Origin: Phycisphaerales bacterium
Lineage (GTDB): Bacteria; Planctomycetota; Phycisphaerae; Phycisphaerales; UBA1924
Direction of reading: 5' to 3'
DNA: 64,000 nucleotides
Assembly: GCA_029260515.1 (NCBI GenBank)
Contig: JAJDDC010000070.1
Coordinates: forward strand, 372,001 to 436,000
Positions 26,606 through 35,485 of the stretch are shown here, piece by piece. The notes below the pieces were generated by a model. It worked only from the letters and a program-made list of their open reading frames with translations. It was not told the DNA's origin and made no database searches. Numbering within the stretch: the stretch's first letter is position 1; every line of letters begins with the position of its first letter. The position numbers and the translations under genes were made by a program.

Positions 26606-27499
26606 TTGTCCGAAGCGCCCATCATCCTTCTCGGCGCCCACCGCTCGGGCACGACGTGGCTCGGGCGCGTCTTCGCACAACACCCCGCGCTCGCCTATCA
26701 CGAAGAGCCCCGCAACATCTGGACCTGGGGCAACGCCTACACCCCCGACGACATGCTCACACAGGACGACGCCACAGACCGCGTCCGCGCGCATATACAC
26801 AAGGCCTTCGACAAGTACGTCGCGCGCCACGACGCCGCCCGCCTGTGCGAGAAGACGCCCAGCAACCTGCTCCGCATCCCCTTCATCCGCGCCGTCTACC
26901 CCGACGCCAAGCTCGTGATGATCGTCCGCGACGGGCGCTCGGTCCTGCGCTCGACCGACGAGATCCTCGCCAGGGGCGTGCCCCTCTCGCTCATCGCCCG
27001 CCGTGCCGCGACCACGCCCATCGCCGAGTGGCCCGCCTACGCCGGCGCAACCTTCGGCGCCATCTCCCGCAAGGTCACGGGAAGGAAGCTCGAGTACTGG
27101 GGCCCCCGCCCGCCGGGCTGGCGCGAATGGGTCGGGCAAGACCACCCCGACGTCGTGCTCGCCAAGCAGTGGGCCGGGTGCGTCAGCCGCGCGCTCATCG
27201 ACGCCGCCGACATCGAGGCCCACGGCCAGGAGCCCGTCCTCATCTTCCGCTACGAGGACATGATGGCACAACCCCGCGAGGTCATGACCCGCATCTGTGA
27301 GCACTGCCAGCTCAAACTCCCCGGTCCCATCATCGACGAGGCCGAGGCCACCGCCGACCCCGCGCGTGTCAACAAGTGGCGCGCCGGCCTCGACGAGGAC
27401 ACACTCGACCGTGCCCGACCGCACATGGAGCCGGTCATGTCGGGCCTGGGCTACCGCTGGGACGCCCCCGCCGTCGAGCCCACCCGCGTCGCGGCCTGA
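26606..27499 (+). CDS. PAPS-dependent sulfotransferase (1 of 2)
   Basis: 297 residues. The 5'-phosphosulfate-binding loop is IILLGAHRSGTTWLGRVF at about residues 6-23. The 3'-phosphate-binding motif is KLVMIVRDGRSVLRST near 110-125. VLIFRYEDMMAQPREVM matches the late sulfotransferase signature. These features place it in the Sulfotransfer_3-type family, which moves sulfate from PAPS to carbohydrate or peptide. TTG start at 26606, with only AAGG just upstream, so expression may be low or coupled. In the polysaccharide locus the likely acceptor is the exopolysaccharide or its lipid-linked unit. Confidence 0.88.
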   Translation: MSEAPIILLGAHRSGTTWLGRVFAQHPALAYHEEPRNIWTWGNAYTPDDMLTQDDATDRVRAHIHKAFDKYVARHDAARLCEKTPSNLLRIPFIRAVYPDAKLVMIVRDGRSVLRSTDEILARGVPLSLIARRAATTPIAEWPAYAGATFGAISRKVTGRKLEYWGPRPPGWREWVGQDHPDVVLAKQWAGCVSRALIDAADIEAHGQEPVLIFRYEDMMAQPREVMTRICEHCQLKLPGPIIDEAEATADPARVNKWRAGLDEDTLDRARPHMEPVMSGLGYRWDAPAVEPTRVAA

Positions 27500-27604
27500 T
27501 CCCCGCCGGTTTTCGCCGAACACGGTCAGCGATTGTGCGCTACTCCGGTGTCACACCGGGGCCCGCGTCGTCGCGCCGGGTCGCCCCCCGCGTACCCTTG
27601 CCCG

Positions 27605-28684
27605 ATGCCCACCCGCAGGAGACACGCCGTGCACGCCGGACAAACGCTCGCGATCTCGCTCGTGGCCACGCTCGTCGCCTGCTCGCCCATCGTCGTCGGG
27701 CGCGCGCCCGAGCGTGCTCCCACCGAGACACGCCCCGAGCAGAGGCCCGAGGCGAGGCCCGACTCGGACGCCGACAACGACTCGGGCGAACGCGAGACCC
27801 AGCGCGTCAGCGGGCGGATCCGCCCCGAGGACATCGCCATCTTCTGGCCCCTGGGCTCGGCGTCCGGCGCGGGCGCCAACAACCCGCTCAACCAGAGCTT
27901 CGGCGTCCATGCCCGCGGCGGCTTCGACAAGTGGATCAACCAGTGGGTCCGCCCCGTCTACGACAAGGGCTTCCGCATCCTCATCGTCCACAACCCCCTG
28001 GGCAACGACCCCGACTCAAACTCCATGGACCTCGACCAGGCCTACGACGCGCACGACAAGGGACGCGACTGGAACATCCGCGAGTTCGACGAGGCCCTGG
28101 CGCGCATCGGACGCGAGATGCCGGGGATGACCGTCATCGTCTACATCGGCACCCGCGAGGGCGACCTCTCACGCGCTCTCAAGGACGGGCGGTACCGCGA
28201 CCACCTCGTCCGCGCCTCGAGCATGCTCCTGCTGACCGACATCCTCGACTACAAGCATGTCACGCTCGCCTTCGACGCCGCCTCCAACTACGAGGACGAC
28301 AGCCCAGAGCGTCACCTCGTGGACATGGTCCGTGCCTACAAAAAACGCCAGGGGCACGAGGTCTACCTCGAGCCCGTCCCGCAGCGCAACTGGGAGCAGG
28401 GATACGCCTGGATCGCCCTCGAACGCTACTACACCAAGCACACCGCCCGCGCCGCACGCCAGTCCCCGCCCGACGCCATCAGGATCTTCAATACGCCCGG
28501 CGACTACGCCGCCTGGGACAAGGACGGCTGGGCCTGGATCGCCGACTGCATCCGCATGGGCCACACCCCCGCGCTGGGCTGGAACCTCGACGACAAGAAG
28601 TCCTCCCCCTGGCCCGCCATGTCCGCCGCCCAGATCGCCGCCAGGGCCAACGCCCTCGCCGCCCAACCCGCGCAGCGGCCTTAA
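27605..28684 (+). CDS. Lipoprotein of unknown function in the polysaccharide locus
   Basis: 359 residues. A type II signal peptide is clear, with the lipobox LVAC at about residues 23-26, followed by an acidic, Pro/Glu/Arg-rich linker to about residue 70. The rest alternates beta strands and helices like an alpha/beta barrel (DIAIFWPLG, FRILIVHNPLG, TVIVYIGTREGD, HVTLAFDAASNY, HEVYLEPVPQRNW, ALGWNLDD), with acidic residues at several strand ends. That is suggestive of a glycoside-hydrolase-like or related fold, but I cannot name a family or catalytic pair. The ATG at 27605 has no good ribosome-binding site. Sits between sulfotransferase and acyltransferase genes. Confidence 0.75.
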   Translation: MPTRRRHAVHAGQTLAISLVATLVACSPIVVGRAPERAPTETRPEQRPEARPDSDADNDSGERETQRVSGRIRPEDIAIFWPLGSASGAGANNPLNQSFGVHARGGFDKWINQWVRPVYDKGFRILIVHNPLGNDPDSNSMDLDQAYDAHDKGRDWNIREFDEALARIGREMPGMTVIVYIGTREGDLSRALKDGRYRDHLVRASSMLLLTDILDYKHVTLAFDAASNYEDDSPERHLVDMVRAYKKRQGHEVYLEPVPQRNWEQGYAWIALERYYTKHTARAARQSPPDAIRIFNTPGDYAAWDKDGWAWIADCIRMGHTPALGWNLDDKKSSPWPAMSAAQIAARANALAAQPAQRP

Positions 28685-28764
28685 CCGCGTTTTCGGGGCT
28701 CTCCGGGCCCCCTCTCCCCTACCATCGCTCACCCGAGCCCCAAAACACGCCGACACCCTCCCCG

Positions 28765-29439
28765 ATGCCCGACCCCGCGACCACCGCCACCGCCCCCCCG
28801 CCCACCGCCCCCGCCGGGGTCGGCCCCGCCGAGTCCGCGACCGCGCGGGCCGCCCTCTCGCGCAAGACCCCCTGGACGCTCAAAGAGAACATCGCCCGCG
28901 TCATGTGGATGACCTTCGGCAAGGTCGCCTGGACGCTCCTGCCCCCCGCACGCTCCGCCCTCATACGCCTGTTCGGCGGCAAGGTCGGACGCGCCTGCCG
29001 CTTCGCCTCGCGCGTCGAGGTCACCATCCCCTGGAACGTCCGCATCGGCGACCGCGTCCTCGTCCGTGACGGCGCGATCATCTACTCGCTCGGGCCCATC
29101 ACCATCGGCGACGACTCCGTGCTCGACGCCCGCGCACACCTGTGCGCCGGCACGCACGACATGACCGACCCCACCTTCCCGCTCGTCAAGCCGCCGATCA
29201 CCCTCGGCCAACGCTGCATCGTCGGCATCGACGCGTACGTGGCCCCCGACGTCGAGCTGGGCGACGGCTCCCGCGTCTGGCCCCGCGCAAGCGTCTACAA
29301 GTCGTTCCCCGAGGGCGTCTCGCTCAAGGGCAACCCGGCGCGCGAGATCGACACCGACCAGGAAGCCCGCGAGCAACGCGAACTCGTGGACACCGAACGC
29401 GCCGCCGGCCTCACCCCCCAGGGCTCGGCAGAGACATGA
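28765..29439 (+). CDS. Hexapeptide-repeat acyltransferase (1 of 3)
   Basis: 224 residues. A Pro/Ala-rich N-terminus and an amphipathic stretch (IARVMWMTFGKVAWTLLP) precede a left-handed beta helix built from hexapeptide repeats (VRIGDRVLVRDGAII, PITIGDDSVLDARAHLCAG, ITLGQRCIVGIDAYVAPDVELG). The likely catalytic His is in CAGTHDM, matching the CAATHDF motif of the third paralogue. This is the WcaF/WcaB-like O-acetyltransferase layout; acyl donor and acceptor are not known. ATG at 28765 without a visible Shine-Dalgarno. Start of a run of three related genes spaced 9-10 bp apart. Confidence 0.83.
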   Translation: MPDPATTATAPPPTAPAGVGPAESATARAALSRKTPWTLKENIARVMWMTFGKVAWTLLPPARSALIRLFGGKVGRACRFASRVEVTIPWNVRIGDRVLVRDGAIIYSLGPITIGDDSVLDARAHLCAGTHDMTDPTFPLVKPPITLGQRCIVGIDAYVAPDVELGDGSRVWPRASVYKSFPEGVSLKGNPAREIDTDQEAREQRELVDTERAAGLTPQGSAET

Positions 29440-29449
29440 CCGCACACGC

Positions 29450-30046
29450 ATGAAGCTCCGACGCCCAAACGACGCCTGCCGACACCCACGCGCCCAGCTC
29501 CCCGGGCACCGCAGGGGCGACCCCGTCTTCCGCGCCCTGCTCTGGCGCGTCCTGGGCCAGCACATGTGCCGCTACTCGTTCCACAACTGGTACCGACTCC
29601 GCCAGCTCATCCTCCAGGCCTTCGGCGCCCGCATCCACCCGTCGGCCAAGATCCGGCGCACCGCCCGCATCGACTGCCCCTGGAACCTCGAACTCGGCAA
29701 GCTCTCGGCCCTGGGCGACCACGCGACCATCTCCGCACGCGCTCCCGTCCGCGTCGGCGCCAGCTGCACACTCAGCCAGTACACCAAGATCTTCACCCAG
29801 GCCCACGACCCACTCGACCCCGACTACGAGATCTACACCGCCCCCGTCACAATCAAGGACGACGCCTGGCTCGCCGCCGACGTCGTCGTCCTCCCGGGCG
29901 TCACCATCGAGGCGGGCGTCGTCGTCGGCGCCCGCGCCCTCGTGGACCGCTCGCTCCCCTCGTGGAAAATCTGCGCCGGCGAGCCCGCCACCCCGAGGCG
30001 CTCGCGCCCGTTCTACCAGCACCGCGACCAGGCCGTCGCGGCCTAG
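29450..30046 (+). CDS. Hexapeptide-repeat acyltransferase (2 of 3), WcaF-like
   Basis: 198 residues. The N-terminal helix region (RALLWRVLGQHMCRYSFHNWYRLRQLILQAFGARIHPSAKI) is followed by hexapeptide repeats typical of putative colanic-acid acetyltransferases (IDCPWNLELGKLSALGD, VRVGASCTLSQYTKIFT, VTIKDDAWLAADVVVLPGVTI, VVVGARALVDRSLP). The expected His is in TQAHDPLDPDYE. It is 10 bp after the previous gene and 9 bp before the next. Its higher similarity to paralogue 3 than to paralogue 1 (shared ISQ/LSQY and WLAADV blocks) suggests a tandem duplication. Confidence 0.83.
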   Translation: MKLRRPNDACRHPRAQLPGHRRGDPVFRALLWRVLGQHMCRYSFHNWYRLRQLILQAFGARIHPSAKIRRTARIDCPWNLELGKLSALGDHATISARAPVRVGASCTLSQYTKIFTQAHDPLDPDYEIYTAPVTIKDDAWLAADVVVLPGVTIEAGVVVGARALVDRSLPSWKICAGEPATPRRSRPFYQHRDQAVAA

Positions 30047-30055
30047 GAGGCCCGC

Positions 30056-30712
30056 GTGCCAGCCAGCGCCACGCCCGCCACCCACGACGAGCCCGCCACG
30101 CCCGGGCCGCGCGCACAGATGCACTACGACGACAAGCCCCACCCACACACCGCCTCCAACAAGCTCGCACGCCTCGCCTGGGGCGTGGTCCAGGCGACCC
30201 TCTTCCGCTTCTCCCCGCGCCCGCTGCACGCGTGGCGCACGTTGCTCCTGCGCCTCTTCGGCGCCAAGCTCCACCCCACCGCCCGCGTCTATCCGCGCTG
30301 CCGCGTCTGGGGCCCCTGGAACCTGACCATGGGCGAACGGGCCACGCTCGCCGACGACGTGGACTGCTACTGCGTCGCGCCCATCCGCGTCGGCGCCCGC
30401 ACCACGATCAGCCAGTACGCCTACCTGTGCGCCGCGACCCACGACTTCGAGGACCGCACGTTCCCGCTGTGCCCAATGCCCATCACCGTTGGCGCCGACT
30501 GCTGGCTCGCGGCCGACGTCTTCGTCGGGCCCGGCGTCACCATCGCCGACGGCGTCGTCGTCGGCGCCCGCTCCAGCGTCCTCAAGGACCTGCCCGCCTG
30601 GAAGGTCTGCACCGGCACGCCCGCCGCCCCGATCCGCGAACGCGTGATCCGTGACGAGAACGCAAAGGGCACGAAGGACCCGAAGCCGGATTCAACGGGG
30701 GGGACGGCGTGA
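30056..30712 (+). CDS. Hexapeptide-repeat acyltransferase (3 of 3), WcaF-like, C-terminus inside a repeat element
   Basis: 218 residues with a GTG start at 30056 and AGGAGG at 30045-30050. The beta-helix core has WGPWNLTMGERATLADDVDCY, ISQYAYLCAATHDFEDRTFPL with the probable catalytic His, and WLAADVFVGPGVTIADGVVVGARSSVLKDLPAW (runs at 30307-30603). The last 18 codons or so (about 30658-30712, rich in Lys, Asp, Gly) lie in the left arm and inner hairpin of a palindromic element, and the TGA stop is in the hairpin loop. That tail may have been added by insertion of the element. Confidence 0.85.
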   Translation: MPASATPATHDEPATPGPRAQMHYDDKPHPHTASNKLARLAWGVVQATLFRFSPRPLHAWRTLLLRLFGAKLHPTARVYPRCRVWGPWNLTMGERATLADDVDCYCVAPIRVGARTTISQYAYLCAATHDFEDRTFPLCPMPITVGADCWLAADVFVGPGVTIADGVVVGARSSVLKDLPAWKVCTGTPAAPIRERVIRDENAKGTKDPKPDSTGGTA

Positions 30713-30772
30713 GCCCCGCCGTCCCGGTCGCGTGCTCCTCCCCCCTTTGTGACCTCCGCGACCTTCGCGTTC
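30658..30772. repeat. Large palindromic element, copy 2
   Basis: The left arm (30658-30685, GAACGCAAAGGGCACGAAGG...) matches the left arm of the element at 6304 at about 22 of 28 positions. The right arm (about 30745-30772, ending GCGACCTTCGCGTTC) is its imperfect inverse. Between them is an inner hairpin with a 9-bp perfect stem (30701-30709 with 30717-30725). It overlaps the 3' end of an acyltransferase gene and probably acts as its terminator. Confidence 0.7.
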
Positions 30773-30791
30773 AACCCGACCGCGTCCCATC

Positions 30792-32108
30792 ATGAACGTC
30801 TCGCACCTCCAACCCCGACGCGCCACCCCCGACGACGGCTGGCACTACTTCTTCGGCTACTACGACACGTGCCCCTGGTCCGCCGACCAGTCCAGAATCC
30901 TCGCCCACCGCGCCCGCTTCCTCGACCGCTTCCCCAACGCCGACGACCCGTGCGAGGTCGGCTACATCACCGCCTGGGACACCGACGCGCCCGTGTTCAC
31001 CACGCTCGGCGAGTCCCGCGCCTGGAACTGGCAGCAGGGCGCCCGCCTCCAGTGGGCCACGATCGACGGGCAAGAACGCGTTGTCTATAACGACCGACGC
31101 GACGGCAGTTGCGCCTGCGTGATGGTGAACCAAGACGGGGCGGAGCACCGTGTCCTGCCCGCCCCCGTCTACGCCCTCTCGCCCGACGCGACGACCGCGC
31201 TCACGCTCGGCTTCGCCCGCCTCACACGACTCCGACCCGAGTACGGCATCCCGGGCCTGACCGACCCAAACGCCAGCGACCCCTCCCCCTCGACCGACGG
31301 CGTCTCCCGCCTCGACCCGACGACGGGCGCAACAGCACTCGTCTGCCCGATCAGTGCCCTGGACGCGCACACGCTCCCCGGGCGCCCGACGCCCGCGGGC
31401 GGCCCGCGGCGCCAGCACGTCAACCACCTCATGTTCAACCCGTCCGGCACGCGATTCTGCTTCATGCACCGCTTCGAGCGCGCCGACGGCATCCTCCACT
31501 CACGCCTCTTCACCGCCGACCCCGACGGCGCCGACGTCCGCCTGCTCTTCGAGGGGCTCTGCTCGCACTACGACTGGGCCGACGACTCGACCATCCTCGC
31601 CTGGGCGGGCAAGCGCGCACTCCTGGGCGACGCCGCCGACGCGGGGCGCTCGCCTGTGAAGCTGGCCACGACACTCGCCCGGCGCACGCTCAAGCCGATC
31701 TACTACGCGATGGGCAAGCCCCGCGTGCTGATGAACAAGATCCTCAAGGACTCGTACCTGCTCATCGAGGACCGCGAGGACGCCCCCGCCACGCCCTTCG
31801 CCAGGGGCGAGCTCGTCACCGACGGGCACTGCACCTACAACCGGGGCGGGGCCCACCCGGGCCGCTGGGTCCTGACCGACGGGTACCCGGACCTCAAGAG
31901 CCGCCAGCCGCTGTTCCTCTGGGATACCCGGACCTCGCGGGGCGTCGAGATCGCCCGCCTCCCGACCCCCCGGGCCCTGGACCGCGAGGTCCGAGTCGAT
32001 CTGCACCCGCGGTTCTCGCGCGACGCCCGTATGGTCTGCGTGGATTCCGCCGCGGATGGGGCCAGGCGGATGTACGTGTTTGACGTTTCCTCGATCACGG
32101 CCGGATAA
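30792..32108 (+). CDS. Beta-propeller-like protein of the polysaccharide locus (FGYYD family)
   Basis: 438 residues with no signal peptide, so probably cytoplasmic. It opens with HYFFGYYDTCPWSADQSRILAHR, and the rest is made of repeated beta-strand units (VGYITAWDTDAP, RVVYNDRRDG, APVYALSPDATTALTLGFARL, HLMFNPSGTRFCFMHR, SRLFTADPDGADVRLLFEG, TYNRGGAHPGRWVLTDGYPD), like TolB/oligogalacturonate-lyase-type propellers. His residues in HVNHLMF, SHYDWADD and DGHCTY could bind a metal, as in those propellers. Proteins of this kind occur in bacterial polysaccharide clusters, but I do not know a tested function. ATG at 30792, right after the palindromic element. Confidence 0.72.
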   Translation: MNVSHLQPRRATPDDGWHYFFGYYDTCPWSADQSRILAHRARFLDRFPNADDPCEVGYITAWDTDAPVFTTLGESRAWNWQQGARLQWATIDGQERVVYNDRRDGSCACVMVNQDGAEHRVLPAPVYALSPDATTALTLGFARLTRLRPEYGIPGLTDPNASDPSPSTDGVSRLDPTTGATALVCPISALDAHTLPGRPTPAGGPRRQHVNHLMFNPSGTRFCFMHRFERADGILHSRLFTADPDGADVRLLFEGLCSHYDWADDSTILAWAGKRALLGDAADAGRSPVKLATTLARRTLKPIYYAMGKPRVLMNKILKDSYLLIEDREDAPATPFARGELVTDGHCTYNRGGAHPGRWVLTDGYPDLKSRQPLFLWDTRTSRGVEIARLPTPRALDREVRVDLHPRFSRDARMVCVDSAADGARRMYVFDVSSITAG

Positions 32109-32182
32109 TTGCCGACTTTCAACCCGTCCCCGCGCCCCGCCGGCTCCCCCGAGGCCCGCCGAACCCGAGACCACACCCCCCG

Positions 32183-33016
32183 ATGTCCGTCTCCATCTTC
32201 ATCCAGACGCTCAACGAGGAGCAGAACCTCCCCAGCTGCCTCGACTCGGTCGCCTGGTCCGACGACATCGTCGTGCTCGACTCTCTGTCCACCGACCGGA
32301 CCGAGCAGATCTGCCGCGACCGGGGCGTCCGCTTCTACGCCCGCGAGTACGACGGCAGGGGCGCCCACCAGAACTGGGCGATGCAGAACATCACCTTCAA
32401 ACACCCCTGGGTCTTCTACCTCGACGCCGACGAGCACATGACCCCCGAGCTGCGCGCCGAGATCGAGGCGATCGCCGGCGCCACCGACGAGGCGCACGTC
32501 GCATTCTTCTGCGGACGCAAGAACATGTTCCGCGGCAAGTGGCTCCGCTTCTCTATGCCCCCCGGGTACATCATGCGGTTCTTCCGGCCCGACTCCATCT
32601 CCTTCGAGCGCATGGTCAACCCCACGCCCATCATCCACGGGCCCCACGGCTACCTCAAAAACCACTTCATCCACTTCAACTTCTCCAAGGGCATCACCGA
32701 GTGGCTCGAACGCCACAACCGGTATTCCACGTACGAGGCGATCGAGCAGTCCCGCGCCATGACCGAGCGGGGCGTGGACTGGTCGAACCTCTTCTCCTCC
32801 GACCGCAACACACGGCGTCTCGAGCTCAAGAACCTCTCGTTCCGCCTCCCCTTCCGCCCCACGCTCAAGTTCGTCATGCTCTACTTCTTCAAGCTGGGCC
32901 TGCTCGACGGCCGCGCGGGATACACCTACTGCCGCCTCCAGTCCATGTACGAGCAGCAGATCTGCCTGAAGATGAAAGAGATGAAGCGCGCCGACCGCGG
33001 CCTGGCGCCCAGCTAG
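32183..33016 (+). CDS. Glycosyltransferase family 2
   Basis: 277-residue GT-A enzyme. It begins MSVSIFIQTLNEEQNLPSCLDSV, with the nucleotide-binding DDIVVLDSLSTDRT. WVFYLDADEHM holds the D-x-D-type metal motif near residue 87. C-terminal aromatic and basic helices (KFVMLYFFKLGLLDG) suggest membrane contact. The layout matches LPS-core/EPS GT2 proteins of the WaaE/LgtF group. It is in one run with the two GT4 genes that follow (37-bp gap, then an overlap). Donor sugar unknown. Confidence 0.88.
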   Translation: MSVSIFIQTLNEEQNLPSCLDSVAWSDDIVVLDSLSTDRTEQICRDRGVRFYAREYDGRGAHQNWAMQNITFKHPWVFYLDADEHMTPELRAEIEAIAGATDEAHVAFFCGRKNMFRGKWLRFSMPPGYIMRFFRPDSISFERMVNPTPIIHGPHGYLKNHFIHFNFSKGITEWLERHNRYSTYEAIEQSRAMTERGVDWSNLFSSDRNTRRLELKNLSFRLPFRPTLKFVMLYFFKLGLLDGRAGYTYCRLQSMYEQQICLKMKEMKRADRGLAPS

Positions 33017-33053
33017 CCCACCCCGCTTCCACGCCCGACCAACGAGGAACGCC

Positions 33054-34244
33054 GTGCGGATCGTCCACTACCTCCAGCGCATCGACCTGGCCGAGGGGGG
33101 TGTCGTGCGCGCGGTGCTGGACATGACCGCCCTGCTCGCGCGGCGTGGGCACGACGTCGTCCTCATCACCCACCACGACGCCGACGCCCCCGAGGCCTGG
33201 AAGCAGGGCGAGGCGGACTGCCCGGCGCTCAAGGTCGTCCAGGCCCCTACACGCCCCGCCGGCCTGTTCGCCGCCGCCCAGCTCAAGGAGCTGGAAGAGA
33301 CGATCGGCGCCGCCGACGCCGTCCACCTGCACGCGTGCTGGACCAGCGCCAACAACCAGCTCGCGTCGATGGCAAGGCGCCTGGGCGTGCCGTACGTCCT
33401 CTCGATCCACGGCATGCTCGACGACTGGTGCATGGCCCAGAAAACCGCCAAGAAACGCCTCTACCTCGCCGTCGCGGGGCGCAAGACGCTCGAGCGCGCC
33501 GCGTTCGTCCACTCGACCGCGCAGGCCGAGCTCGACCAGTCCAAGAAGTGGTACCCGAAGGGCAAGGGCGTCGTGGTCCCCCTCGTCTTCGACCTCGACC
33601 CGTTCCGCACGCCCCCGGGCCCCTCGCTCGCCTACAAGACGTTCGGCCCGCAGGGCACGGGCGACATCCACCCAGACGAGCCCGTCGTCCTGTTCCTGTC
33701 ACGCGTCCATCCCAAGAAGGGCGTGGAGCACCTGATCAGGGCCGCGGCGTTGCTCCGCGACCGCGATGTTGCCTGCCGCACGCTGATCGCGGGCACGGGC
33801 GACCCGCACTACGCCGACTCGCTCCGCGGGCTCATCGAGCAGCTGAACCTCGCCGACCACGTCCGCATGCTGGGCATGGTCACGGGCGAGACCAAGGTCT
33901 CGCTCTACGAGCGGGCCGACGTCTTCGCGCTGCCCACGAGCCAGGAGAACTTCGGGTTCGTGCTCCCCGAGGCGATGGCCTGCCGCACACCCGCGATCAC
34001 CACGAAGGGCGTGGACATCTGGCCCGAGCTGGAAGAGAGCGGCGGCGCCCTCATCGCCGACCAGTCGCCCGAGGCGTTCGCCGACGCGATCGCGCTCCTG
34101 CTGGGTGATGATGCCAGGCGGGCGACGATGGGCGACGCCGGGCGCGCCTGGGTGTTCGAGAGCCTCGAGCCCGACGCGATCGCCGCCCGCTTCGAGCGGA
34201 TGTACGCCAAGGCCGCCTCCGACTCGAAGGGAGCGGCGGCATGA
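33054..34244 (+). CDS. Glycosyltransferase family 4 (2nd of locus)
   Basis: 396 residues, GTG start at 33054 with CGAGGAA upstream. The N-terminal acceptor domain contains RIVHYLQRIDLAEGGVVRAVLDMTALLARRGHDV and the HLHACWTSAN and LSIHGMLDDWCM motifs (run at 33057-33155). The GT4 donor domain has VVLFLSRVHPKKGVEHLIRAA and the E-x7-E region FGFVLPEAMACRTPAI. Its stop overlaps the start of the next glycosyltransferase (ATGA), so the two are translationally coupled. Confidence 0.9.
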   Translation: MRIVHYLQRIDLAEGGVVRAVLDMTALLARRGHDVVLITHHDADAPEAWKQGEADCPALKVVQAPTRPAGLFAAAQLKELEETIGAADAVHLHACWTSANNQLASMARRLGVPYVLSIHGMLDDWCMAQKTAKKRLYLAVAGRKTLERAAFVHSTAQAELDQSKKWYPKGKGVVVPLVFDLDPFRTPPGPSLAYKTFGPQGTGDIHPDEPVVLFLSRVHPKKGVEHLIRAAALLRDRDVACRTLIAGTGDPHYADSLRGLIEQLNLADHVRMLGMVTGETKVSLYERADVFALPTSQENFGFVLPEAMACRTPAITTKGVDIWPELEESGGALIADQSPEAFADAIALLLGDDARRATMGDAGRAWVFESLEPDAIAARFERMYAKAASDSKGAAA

Positions 34245-35485
34245 CGAGCGCCCACGACCCATCGCGCGCGCAATCCCGGCGCCCGCGCCTCGCGATCGTC
34301 GCCAACGCGCCCAGCCCCTACCGCGTCCACCAGCACACCCGCATCGCCCGCGAACTGGCCGAGGTCGAGCTGTTCAGCGTCTTCAAGCACGAGAAGAACA
34401 ACCAGGACTACACGCTCGAGCTGCCCGACGAGATCGGGCCCGTTGTCTTCGGCCGGGGCGAGCGCATGATCGGCAAGAACTCCCCCAGGCGCGCCCTCGC
34501 CCAGTGGGCCAGGGGCGGCGAGATCATCGCCTGGCTCAAGGACAACGCGATCGACGCCGTCATCCTCACCGGGTACAACGACCTGGGCCTCTTCCGCATC
34601 ATCCGCTGGTGCTCCAAGCACCGCGTCCCCTGCTTCCTGTTCACCGACTCGAACGTCCACGGCGACAAGGCCACCGGTCTCGGCCGCGCCTTTAAAAACG
34701 TCTACCTCCCCTGGGTCGTCAAGAACCTCACCGGGCTCATGCCCTGCGGCACGAAGGGCCAGGCCTTCTACGACCGCTACGGCGGCACGAACAAGCCCGT
34801 ATTCTTCATGCCCCACGAGCCCGACTACGACGCGATCGCCGCCGTCTCCCCCGAACAGGTCGAATCGATGCGGGCCGAGTACCAGCTCGACCCCACGCGG
34901 CGCTACATCAACTTCACCGCCCGCCTCGCGCACGTGAAACGCCCCGACCTGCTCCTCGACGCGTTCGCGCGCATCGCCAAGGACCGTCCTGAGTGGGACC
35001 TGCTCATGGTCGGATCGGGCCCGCTCGAGGGCCAACTCCGCGAGCGGGTCCCCAACGCGCTGCACGACCGCGTGATGTGGGCGGGATTCCAGGACGGCAT
35101 CGGTCGCCTCGCGGCGCTGTACAAGTGCTCGGACGCCTACGTCCTGCCCTCCGACTACGAGCCTTGGGCCGTGACGGTCTTGGAGGCGTGCGCGTGCGAC
35201 CTGGCGATGGTCAGCTCCGACGTCGTGGGCGCCGCCGCCGAGGTCGTGATCGACTCGGTCAACGGGCGCCAGTTCCGCGCCGGCTCCGTGGACTCGCTCG
35301 CCGACGCCCTCATGGACGTCACCGATCCCGCGAACGTCGAGAAATACAAGGCCGCCAGCGCCGGCGTCCTGGCCGACTGGCGCGAGCGGGGCGACCCCGT
35401 GGACGGCGTCCGCAAGGCCCTCGCCCACGTCGGGCTCCTGCCCGGACGACCCGCCGCCGCCGACGCCGGAGCGGACGCGGCGTGA
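34241..35485 (+). CDS. Glycosyltransferase family 4 (3rd of locus)
   Basis: 414 residues. The N-terminal domain starts RPRLAIVANAPSPYRVHQHTRIAREL, like GT4 enzymes that act on early lipid-linked sugars. The donor domain has RRYINFTARLAHVKRPDLLLDAFA and a Glu pair in EPWAVTVLEACACDLAMVSSDVVGAAAEVV. It overlaps the preceding gene by 4 bp and the following sulfotransferase by 4 bp (GTGA), so three genes in a row are translationally coupled. The Ala/Asp-rich C-terminal tail is probably disordered. Confidence 0.88.
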   Translation: MTSAHDPSRAQSRRPRLAIVANAPSPYRVHQHTRIARELAEVELFSVFKHEKNNQDYTLELPDEIGPVVFGRGERMIGKNSPRRALAQWARGGEIIAWLKDNAIDAVILTGYNDLGLFRIIRWCSKHRVPCFLFTDSNVHGDKATGLGRAFKNVYLPWVVKNLTGLMPCGTKGQAFYDRYGGTNKPVFFMPHEPDYDAIAAVSPEQVESMRAEYQLDPTRRYINFTARLAHVKRPDLLLDAFARIAKDRPEWDLLMVGSGPLEGQLRERVPNALHDRVMWAGFQDGIGRLAALYKCSDAYVLPSDYEPWAVTVLEACACDLAMVSSDVVGAAAEVVIDSVNGRQFRAGSVDSLADALMDVTDPANVEKYKAASAGVLADWRERGDPVDGVRKALAHVGLLPGRPAAADAGADAA

